From: Malurus cyaneus samueli
Taxonomy: Eukaryota > Chordata > Aves > Passeriformes > Maluridae
Length of the DNA: 64,000 bases
Direction of reading: 5' to 3'
Assembly (NCBI GenBank): GCA_009741485.1
Contig: CM019217.1
Coordinates: 41,245,336 to 41,309,335 of the forward strand
In this document: piece after piece, positions 51,283-63,200 of the stretch
Numbering within the stretch: the stretch's first letter is position 1
How the letters are laid out: the number at the start of each line of letters is the position of its first letter
Program-made: the position numbers and the translations under genes
Notes under the pieces: model-generated
Database searches by the model: none
Told to the model about the DNA's origin: nothing
What the model saw: only the letters and a program-made list of their open reading frames with translations

Positions 51283-54200
51283 CTGCAAACACATAATAGG
51301 ATAAGGGAAAATAGAATTTAGTTCATAAAGAACAAGACTCCTACTGAATGAAACAAGCTGTGCATACAACAACAACAACGGTGGGTATTGTGCTCATGTG
51401 TTTTCCATTTCATTGTATCAGTATATATACTTTAAAACAATCTAAACTTCAGTAGATTTCAGGTCTCATGAGAAGTATTTCTTTGTAATCCTGCTCTTGA
51501 AGAAAACAAAATAATTGCTTTTACTAAGCTGGGCACAGTTCTTCACCTCAAGGAGCACAACAGATATTCCTAGATATCTAATAGCTTCAGAAAGGCATCT
51601 TACATTTTTTCCTAAATACATCTGCAATTTAGTCATCATCCGTAGAAACAATTAAAATTTGCTGTTATGGTAACTCTCAAAGTTTGAAGCAATACAATTA
51701 AAGTACACTTTACTTTTTTTCCCCCATCATGTTTAACTGCTGAGTTCATCCTGCACCTAAAACCTTAGTAACTAAGCAGTTAGAGGGAGAAGGGTAATGG
51801 TAGTCTATCATTAAGCAAAACAAAGCATTCAAGGGTGTGATTTTGGCACCACCCTGCCTAAATTCTGAGGACCCAGAGCTGCAAGGCAGCTAAACTTGCT
51901 CTCCATAGAAAAACATCATAGTTGAGCTAAAGCATAAAGATGTAGCCACACTTGGACCAGCAAGGCAGCGAGACAGCAGTGGGCTCATCATGTGAAACAG
52001 TTGGACACTTTACACAGTGTCCGCAGTGTAAAGAGTTTCAGGTACAATGTGAGTGACTACCCACATAAACCTGAGCAATGATGCTCTGTGGGGCGATGGA
52101 CAAGTATTCTGTAGACCAGGATACTTTCTGGATCATTAAATTCATTAATGAGGAAAAATATAGCAGGCAGGGCTGTACAAGGTGAACATAGGCACCTTCA
52201 GAGAAGCTGCCTAAGCCAACTGACTGGTTGTCCAAGATTCAGGTGGACCTACACGTGAAATTTTAAATTATATTTCGGATGTACTGAATTCCTTCCCTTC
52301 CCAGATGTTAACAAATAGCAAGTTTTGAAATACAGTTCAAATTATGGCAAGAATTTCCATAGCAGAACACATTTACACAATTTGCTTTGTGTCTGTGCAA
52401 GCACTGCCCAGTTCTGCATGCAGCACACTCAAAATCTAACAATCAGAAATTTACCATCTTCCTCTGTGGAAAACCCTTGAGATGGATAGTGAGCAAGACG
52501 TGGATCTGACTCGTTTGGTTTATGCCACTGAGGTTTGTTCACAGGCCTGCCAGCTGAGTGGCCGTGCGGCTGCTGCTGGGGAGTTGCTGTCCCATGAGTC
52601 TCACATGTCCGTGCCACCATCCTGGACCTCTGAAGTGCTATGTTGTAGTCTGGAGGCTTCCTGGTTGGATGGGAGCCACCTTCTGCAAATTCAGCAATAG
52701 GTATTCCTACATAACCTGGAGGAGTTGGAGGCGGTTCCCGATATCGACCCTCTTTTCGTGCTGCAGGAAAAGCAACAGATGATTGTAAGAGATGGGAAGA
52801 GAAACAACTGCTCAAATGAAAATAGACAGTTAAAAGCTAAATAAATACCAACCATCTCAACAGCCCTGGAAGAGAAAACCTGAATGACAAAGGTTAACTA
52901 CCATATGCTAGACAAAGAGCTTGTGAAAAATAAATCAATCGAGAAAGTACAGAATATACAACATACACAGGATGCAGCTATTCTTGCAGTAGTGATGCAT
53001 GAGTCTAACAAAATTCACCAAATTACATGGAGAATTCATTCAAACTTTGCAACTGAAGCAATTACATCAATTGCATAGAATAGAATGTACACTGATCAAA
53101 GTAACACGGAAGACTAAAGAGACCACAGAAAGAGCAAACATCAGGAATTTTGTCATCTCCCCAAATGCATGATTATCTTAATTCTGAAGATGAGCCTCAC
53201 ATCCAACAGCTCATCTCTGTGGTTTTTAGCATCCTGAAGGGAAAAAAAACCATCTGATGCATTATTTTCTTCCACAAATCTTACTACTTAGTGAGGCACA
53301 AGCTACAATTCCAAGAGATATGGAAGAGAAATGGGCTTCATCAGCATGCTACTTGTATGCAGTACTGCCCACACTCCCCACGACTGTATTCTCTGCAAAA
53401 TTAAAAGTTGAAAGCATTCCTGTAAGAACAATGATTGAATATGACTTTATCTAGGAGATGGAAAGACCACCAACTAGCTTGTGGATCTCACTGAGATTAA
53501 TTGTTTACCTGAACAAAGTTTAACTCTGGGCATGCTGAGAAGCTCTCTCTTGGAGAGAACTTTGAGGGAGAAAACAGTTAAGAATCCTGATCACCTGCAG
53601 GGACACACAGCAGATAGGCAAGAGTCTCTATTTCAGACTTAAGCACTTAGAGAAGTCTGCTGGACTTTAATACTTAACACTTATTGTGGGCCCAGCCCTT
53701 TAACACATCACCACTTAACTGACAAACCTTACAAATATAGCAGAAAAAAAGCTACTGAAACAGACAATTTACTTCGCACAGCTCGTCATACATTGTATAT
53801 TCTTGTGTAAGTGGTGATGAAAACACCACCCTGCACTAGTGAGCATCATTTGACTGAAAGTGCAGTACAAGCTTTAAATGGACTGGTGCTACTTGGATGC
53901 AATTTGTTATAGAATAAAAGTAAATCCTTGGTATTACAAGAAAACCAAAGAGTTTCCAATGGAGTCTAAGTCTTTTTCTTGGAGAAACTGTTTTAACGGA
54001 GCAAAAGCAGCCTGAAGATGCTTCTGAGCTTTATTTAATGATTTCTGAAAATCAGATGAAATTCTGTAGAAAAATTCTATTGTAGAAAAATGTTGGTGAA
54101 ACTCTGCAAGAAATCAATGTCTATTAAGGCCAAAGAACTATGTAAACCAGCAGGTTCAGTTGGACTGTGATACAGAGAGCTACATTTGTAGGACAGTTAG

Positions 54201-57200
54201 TTAATAGTAGTGAAGTGTATGGAAGTGTGTTGGTTTTAATTTTCAGGTCTCTTTCATATTCTGTCAAGTCTATAAAAACATAGTGGCAAGCACTGCCTTG
54301 AGAAGCAAGTTTGGAAGCACACCTGTTACACATTCTGGAGGAAACCAAGGGTATCAAAGAGTAAAATTAGAGATTGGCATAGATCTGAACAGCTTCCTCC
54401 TCTTCATAGTCCAGGGATTTAGATCTATATCCAAGCTTTGAGGCAAAGGGCCACTGCTAAGCAATATACTTGGGCAGAAAATGGAAAGGCAGTTTATCAC
54501 AGTGGTCTCAGCATGACCTCAATCTGGCAGACATTCAGCTGTGTCAGCAAAAAATGGCTTTAGACAGTTCTTCATATTAACCTGACAAAAGGCAAAGTGA
54601 GGGAAAATGAAAGGAAGAGGCAAAAATGCACAGGTATTGGATGGCCCACAGATTGGGATGCATAGATGGAACAATATGAGAAAAATGTTAATCTCTGCCA
54701 AAGACACCGTCCTACTAATTTATATATTATCTGATCTTTCCATTATTGAAAGCATAGAAATATATTTCAGCTCTAACTTCTTTGAAACATCTTCGGTTTC
54801 AGCAGTCCAAAGAAACATTTGAGCTGGCATTTAAGCACAAAGGGATCCCATTTTCAGAAGTAGGAATATTCACAATTATAATACAAGTCATCCAAAGGTA
54901 TAAAGTAAAACACTTCTATAAAAATCAGGCCACATTTATTAAGATTTCTAAATATAGCCTATGGAGCCTTACTGTGATGAGAAATTCACATTTTAGAGCA
55001 GACATCTAAATACATCAACCTCTCAAAATACTGTCCAGAAGTCAAGCTAGCTTTTTGATGTATGGCAGGTTCTCTTGAAACACAAAGGCACTGCCAAAAC
55101 TGAGAACTAACAATAAATTATATTCTCCCTAACAATAAAGGGAAAAATTTAAGAGAGAACAAAATGTTCAATTTTGCTTAAAAATATTTTAAAAAACCCA
55201 TCAAACCAGACAAAAGAAATGCAGCTTTAGAATAATATGAAAAACGTTAAGCAAACGAATTAAAATACAAATAAAAACCAGAACTTAACTTACCAACAAG
55301 CCCCTTTGTACTACTTGCTGCTGCTGCTGTGTGAGCAGGCACGGGAGCTGGCTTTGCCTCCTCTGCTGGTACAGATGTCATGCTGCTGGTTTCGGCTTCT
55401 ATGGAAACGTCCTTCCCACCCCGGCGCTTTATGGTACCTGTGTCACCCTCCGAGTCCTCTCCCCAGTATCCTGTTGAAGATGCCCAGCTCGCTCTGGACT
55501 GTGCTTGCTCCAGGCCCTCCCTACCTTGGCTTTGCCTGCCATACTTGGTGCCGTGCTCAGGGAACATCAGCTGGTCCATGTGGCTGCCCGGGGCCCAGAG
55601 CCCTGCCCCATCGCCGGCGCTGTCGAAATGAGCGTGTCCGAAGGGCAGCGTCTCCCAGCTCCGCTGGTGCTGGATTGTCTGGATGTTATCGTGAGAGCCG
55701 CTCGAGCAAGAAGTCCAGCTACCGCGGCCACTGTCAGCTGCGTCGAGAGAAGCTCTGTCCCCCTGGTCCTGTGACAGCTCTTCTGTACTAGGAGAAGAAA
55801 GCACAGTTGCTCCAGCATACAGGCCTCTGGTCTCTGACAGCGGTGCGTATGAGCTGGATACACAGTGATGGGGGGGACAAAAAATCCAGTGTTGGAATTG
55901 GAAACGGTGAACACGACACACAAACAGTTCAACAATCACGGAAAAACAAAACATACGGGTGGGTTGGACTGGGTAACCTTTATGGCATTTTAAAGGTCCC
56001 TTTTCACCCAACCCATTCTATGATTGAAGGTTTTGATGTACTTTATAGTATTTATGGTTTGCATTCATGGCTAATTCAATTTTGAGAAAAGAATGCTTTT
56101 TTTTCAAGTACATCCTCGATAAAACAAAAGCAAACAAACAAACAAATAGAAGAGGATAGATAACTCTGATGAAGCCTTACACTTCAGCAGAGTACTTTCA
56201 AAGACAAAATCTTAACTTTGCGACAGCCCTTTAAGGCAGGCAAACCACACTGACACACATACAGGGGAAGAGACAGGTTATCCTACTGCTTTTCCAGCCA
56301 TGCAAAGCAAATGGTTCAAAAGCCAGAAACAGAGTTTAGCAGCAGCTGGCTGGTATTCAGGTTTAAATTTCACCTTTTCAGAATTCTTTTCTGCTTAAGA
56401 AACTGTGAAAGCTAACTTTTCGACATTTCCTGCAAATGGAAGTGCATTTTAACCTTATTTTTGGAAACACATGCTACTTTGTAGAGCAACTGTGTTTTCT
56501 GCAGCCTTTCACCGATTAAGTGAGCCTGACACTACTCCTTACACGGCAGCAGAGAAAACCAACAAAGTGTCACTTTTGCTTAGCAGGTATCTAGGCTCCT
56601 GGGACTTGTTCTACCAGGGCAACTACCTATGCAGAGAGGAACCCTCTTCTTCCAAATATTTAAGACATCTGATTAAGGCATTTGCATAGCCTGAGATTCC
56701 CAAAGCTGAAGTACATCAGTTTTGGAACAGGTCTGCCATTCACAGACCGTGCAGGATTAAAACCCCAGAAGCAATTCACAGGACTGGAGTATCCAAATAA
56801 TAGCTCCAATTAAAAAAAAAAAAAGTAAGTGGAGACTAAACAAGAGCCAGAACTCCAATTATTTTCACACCAAGGCTCACTGCTAGAGATTTAGAGAACT
56901 CCTCACAGCACTAGCTTCCCCACCATTACAGAAGTTAATTACCTAGAAAATTACTAGAAAACCAGCAGCGTAATGTGATTTTTAGCTTCCAATTATTGTT
57001 GACTAGAAGACATATTTGGAGTAAAATATTTTGGAGTTAGACAAATATGCACTTTTCCATGAAGCAGACTGGAAAATTGCTAGCTATTTCTGTTCTCAGT
57101 TTGATCACTGAATAATTGTATGAATATCTCATCTAATTCAGTTAATTTCCCATGTAGAAGGCAGGCTAGGGTACTAGTCTGCCACGAAGTCAATAATCTA

Positions 57201-60200
57201 TGGCACCACTGAAAAGCTCAGATGGTAAAATCTGCTGAGGTAAAGTCTTACTGCTGCAGACCTCATCACGCACTCAGGAGTGCAAAACCTTTTCTTGGCA
57301 GGAGTGGAGCACTATCACAAAATACAGCACTGAAGCAGTAGTTTTTTTAAGAGCAGAGAAGAAAAAAAAATTTGAGAGATATAGGGAAAGGTATATGGAC
57401 AAATATACATGGCACATACACACTACATGGAGGTATAATGTAAGCAAGCACAAATAAAATTCTTACCCTAAGCTGTACTGATCTGGTTCAATCATGATTC
57501 TTCTATCAATTCTTCCCACGCCAAGATTTGTCTCCACAATGCTGACAGAGTGCCTCTGTCTCCTCTCATCATGCAGGGAGACTGGCATAGAGTCAAAAGA
57601 GGAATTGCTGACAATACTAGATCTAGAAGAAATTTCACTGTGACCAGAATCGGAAAAGTTATCCACCGTGCTGCTTGGAGCCAAAGTGTAGCCTGCAAAG
57701 AGAACATCGCGTTAATCAGACTCTCTGAGATGCCTGCTCACTTCTCATCAGGCAGCTGGCAACACTGCAATAAAACTGGCAATAAAACAAAGCTACAATT
57801 ACATTTACAAAGCACTGCAAAAGATAAAGATACACAGCGAAACTGTGTGACCTTGTGTCTTTGGTATCTAAATCAGACGTTTAGGATTATGGGAACATGT
57901 ACTACTCATTCACAAACCAACTGCTCACCTTCCTTCTTCTTTGCCCACCTTCCCTAAATTCTTTTGAAATTCATCATCATACTTGCATCCTCACATTATG
58001 AAATGTTATTTCTCAAAGAACTGCCTGTGCATAAACACTGTCTCCAAGACTGGAAGGAAAGAAATGCTCTGGTTGACATTACTGCTTGAAGTAATCCAAG
58101 AGGTTCTCTCATACAATCTTTCTGTTCTGAAAATCTACACTTTGGAGATGAAGAGCATGTACACGAAGCCCAGATGTCTGAGCTGACTGCTTATTACGTA
58201 TTTTGGCTGAAAGGGGCAGATTTTCAAGCTTTCTTTGTGATACTTGGCTAGCTAATTCAATTCAAATTCCTTATTACCAGAATTATGCATTTTGGAGGTA
58301 GATAGCAGCAACACAGCCAGACTGAGATCAAATCTGCAAACCATGTAACAGAAGCAAATTCAGCTTTTGTTTCAGAATTAAACAAAGTTGTGATGAATCT
58401 CCTTGCCAGCTAAATTAAAGATCATTAAACAACACATCCACAAGTCACTGCAGTTTTAAATTTTTTTTGCTTTCACTCTACTCATAAATGTCAAAATTAT
58501 TTAAACTGGCCTATCCCAATTCATTTGCTGAGAACATGGAATAAATGCTGTCATTTTTATCTGAAAGAACATTTCATGAGGTTCATGTAACCATCAAATC
58601 AAGGATTTTTTTAAAAATCATGTTTATGATTTGCTTTTTGCAAAACTGAAGTGCTTTTCACTCTATGAGTCAAGTACAGATTTCCAGTTCTTTTTCAAAA
58701 AATGCATAGGCATGACCATATTTATATAAATTTACTCTTTGCTAATGTAGTATTTGGGAAAAATAATGATGACAGCTTACAAGGACTCAAGATGATATAT
58801 TCTTGACATATTATCCTCCTCCATCTGACCTTAGTAAATAACCCTTCAACAGAAGTCACTTCAACCCCAATGTACATTTTACCATAATGCTCTGTTATGT
58901 AACTGTTAAACTGAGCTTTTATACTACTCTGAAAAGAGTGACTTCACTTAGAAGTCACATGCAACACATCTAGTCTATCCTACTTTCAAAGTGGCTTTTT
59001 TTGTTGTTTAAACTACAGGACAATGCCTCCATAATCTGTTTTGTCAATTCATAGCCAGAGCTACCACGAAAACAATCAGGCTTTTAAAAAATCCCTTTAA
59101 AGTCCTAAATTCACTTTAAAAATTAACTCTACTGATTATAATCACTTAAAAAGATCTTGGTCAAGAAAGCTCCAATGTGTAATACCATTCCTCAAATATT
59201 CATACACATGGTCTAAATAATCAGGCTGCTATTAAAATGTTCTGTAGTATAAACTGTAAATTAGGATATAAAATATGCTTAAGATATTTGAATTCCAAAT
59301 ATCTTAAGCCATCTGTCCTACACAGGTCACCTTCCATACAGATGCATGATACAGCAAATAATTTCTCTAATATACCGGTGTGGTCAATGCAGTACAAAGA
59401 CTTTAAGTTTTAACCTGCATATCCTTCTGCTGAAGGCAGGAAATACTGATCATAGGATTATCTTTTGTCAGAAGCAGCTGCAGTGAGAGTGACCTACTGC
59501 ATCAAATCCTGTATCACATCAGGCTGTCTTTTCTGGCTTTTGATAACCAGAGGGCTTTCAAGCACCCTTGAAATCAGGCTCACAGATATCCTTTCATGTA
59601 TCCCACTCTGCACTACATTTCCCGCCCTCTTGCTGACCATATGTGACAAAAATAGGAGCAGCAGTAGTTTATCCAGTGTCCAGATTCTCTCTGAGAACCT
59701 TCCAAAGTCCATGAGCTTCAGGAAACAGGGTGAGAAATACAAAATGTCCACTACCTTTCCTTGGGGAGCTCTGTGGTGAAGTAGGAGGAGAAGACAGCTG
59801 CGAAGATGCACTTGAGACAGTGTCTTCAGATTGTTTCTTGTGACGATCCAAACTTCCTTCTTCCGATAATGAAAGAATTTTCTTTAAAGCTTGTGGGGAG
59901 TTAATACCTTTAGGCAAGAATTAAAGTAGGCAGATGTAAAGCTCAGTATAAATACATCCTTATGTTTCACAATGCATTTACAGAGCAGACACCACACAGG
60001 AAGAAAAAACTATGATTTTTTTCATGTATATTCTCAATTTCTGACACCATCTTAAATGAAGCAAAATGTTTAAACCTATTCCTGTTTAAAATATTGTGCT
60101 TTATTCCTGTTTATTGATGCAGATGGTCTTTCAATCTGGCCACTTAAATACTTTGCCACAGAAAATACAATGTAGATTTGATGTTTCAGAATATTGCCTA

Positions 60201-63200
60201 TTCAACAGATAAATTGAGGGTATGCATAGAATGGTTACTGAAACTTGAACTAACATTAGCTTAAATACAGACACACACCAATCTAACTGGTTAGTGAAGA
60301 TTTTTATAGTAAGGATGAAACTGCTCTCTTGTTTCTTTTCTATTCAGAGTACCCTTAGAAAGTCAAAGGAAGCTGGAAAGAAAATTAATAAGGATTAGGT
60401 CTATGAAACAAGGCCATCCTGCAGCTGCCTTTCTCGCCTTCATTTTTGAGAACTATCTCTGCACCAGCTTATTTTGGGAAACTGAAGAGTAAAAACATCC
60501 TGAAGATGATGTATGATATAAAGATCTAGGGCATCAAGAACTGCTTTACCCAGATCACATTTATCCATCTTTCTCTTCCCCTCCTTTCAAAAATCAACCC
60601 TGGGACAGTCTTACAAGTGAAGACAGATTTTCTCCAACAGTTTTGCCAATGTTTGTGGTAGAGGTTACTTGCAAGCATTTGTGGATTTTATCTTTGATCT
60701 GTTGGATCACAATCCTCCTATCAATAATTTACAGCTGCCTGATCAGCATAACCTAGACAGTTTTCAGACACTTTGCCATTATGAGCAAAAAACGCAGTCT
60801 GTGGAGCTTCAAAGTCCTTTTAAGATTAAAATTTAATGGTCAAATCAACAAGATCTAGATGAATATTGAATTGTTTATTGCTCATTTTGCTGCTTCTAAT
60901 ACTTTGTTGCAGCCTAAGCAGTGCATGAGGAAAACCAATAAAGAGTGAAACTGGAATTAAGCTCTTGTGAAATAACCATCATGGAAAAGGAAGGGCCAAT
61001 CTGGCTAGATATACTTACAATAGATATTACCATACTTTAAGAGATTTAAGGAGTTTGCTAATAATGCACATGTGTTTTGTACACATGTTGGGACACAGAT
61101 TTGGAAATCAGGGTGGAAGAAATTTCTGTAATCTGTTTCCTCTCTGTAGAATATGGAGTCAGCAACAACTGAATATCAACAATAAAAAAGCAGAAATAAC
61201 TAGAAACCAAAGGGACAATTGTCAGTGTGAAACTTCAGACCCACACTTCTAACAGGACTGCCAGCTTGAGCAGGCCTGAATCTCACCTTAAAAATTCACC
61301 TTTTGAAGAGACACCAAAACTTCTGAGGCATCTCAAATGGGTCACTCAAGGACTCCATATTCCTAATCCCTCTAGAAAAGTTAAGCCAAGATCCCAGGGC
61401 AAAGAGTGAGAAACATTTATTCTTTCCTGCCGATAGCAACAGGTAAATACTTACACTGATTAAACTGACAGGATGCTTTCCCTAAATTTCTTTCCATTTC
61501 TAGAGGACTATGCCTAGACACTGTATCAATGGATGTAACCTGCATACCATACTACCAGAAATAAAAGTCTGAACCTTATTTGATTATAAATGTCTTCCTG
61601 ACATAAGCAAACAAACTTCAGAGTGTTAAACCAAATCCTTCCTTGCTCCACCTACCGAATGGTGGGAGGTCTTTGACTGGCACTTTCTTGCGAGAGGGAT
61701 AAAGAGACACAGCTGGGACCTGCAATGCTTGGTTTGTTTTGTGCTGCTGCTGCTGCTGCTGCACCTTCTGCTGGATGCCTGCCCGGGGAGCCACCGGTGA
61801 CGTTTCTGATTTTCCAGATCGCTTGTCTCCCGTGTTCTTCGGCACTTTGTGAAAAAAGGGACAAACCACTGAATGACTGCTAGCTAAAAACATGGTGGCT
61901 GTTTTAGTCTAAGCAGTGCAAAGCCCTCTGATTGACAATTAAAAAGTGCTCAAATACTCGTACAATTAATGCAGCAAAATATCTTTAGGCAGAAAAGATG
62001 AAGAGGAAAAGTAGGGAGATTTAACTGCATTTAAAAGACATACATTATCAATGAATGTTTCCTTTCTCAAAGCTGTGATAAATGACCATTGTTACTTAAA
62101 AACATGACCAGAAGTTATACTGGGGTATCACAAGGACTACAACTGATTTAGAACAAACATAAAATTACTAGTTTTTGCTACACTGCAGGAAGGCAAGGGC
62201 ACAAGGTACAACATTTTCTCAAATCAAAACTAAATGAATATCCAGGATAAGGTCCCCCTCTGCTGCCCCAGTTACAGCCCTCCAGGTATCCCTGAAACAC
62301 CTGGACATCAAAAAATTCCCTACTCCCTCAGAATAACCATGGCCTTATTCACACTAATAACCCCATTACATCAGAAATACAGAAAAAATTTTGACTCCTC
62401 CATACCCTTTGTACAGACAAATCTAGAAAGCCCTTGTACACTTCAGTGTGACATCATCTTAAAGCCTTATCACCTGTATAAATACTGCGTCCCCTGTTAA
62501 TCCACAAGATTATTTCCTTAAGATTCATAGATGTTTAGTACTAGAAAACGACTAGACAGACCATTTTCTGCTTCACTGTCTAGTTACTGTTCCCAACTGC
62601 TTCACTGGACTAGAAACAGGGTTATATTGAACAGTTTCCTTGAAATCCACAACAAATGACAATGCTCACATGTGTTGGTGGCTGGCTCACACTGCAGGGA
62701 GAGTGTCTGGAGGCTCTCTTCATCCATTTCCAGATCCAAGTTTGAGAGATACTGCTTCACTTTCCGTGCCATCTGAGCATCTTCATAGAGCTTTTTAGCA
62801 TTAAGAAAGGAGCTGCGACGGACTCGCTTTTTATGACCCCCTGTCTGTGCAACATCCAGCACGGCTGCATTGGCACTGCCCTGGCTGAGAGAACTGGAGT
62901 GAAGGGGGGAGGAAAGAGCAAAGGTGTGACTTAGTCCAACAAGGTATCACCCAATAAACATGAAACGTGCAAAAGATGGCATGAATGTCAGTCTACGGTC
63001 AAAGCTCACATGCCTCATTCCAGTAAGTCAAACAGATATAACAGACAGAAAGATGAGGGCCAGGAAATCTTTTTACTTGGTTACAGGCACTATCTTAATG
63101 GCACAGAAATTTTAACCTGTTCTGCTCCAACTAGGCAATAACACTTCACACATCTAGGAAAGCATTCAAAGTAGCTCTTTCACATAAGCCATCTACTGAG

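Noticed and set aside
52010..52033. Hairpin with CTTTACAC/GTGTAAAG arms in the last RAPGEF2 intron
   Set aside because: Short 8-bp arms are expected by chance at this frequency; no other support.
52482..52782. Plus-strand frames over the RAPGEF2 PPxY exon
   Set aside because: They are antisense shadows of a clearly conserved minus-strand exon.
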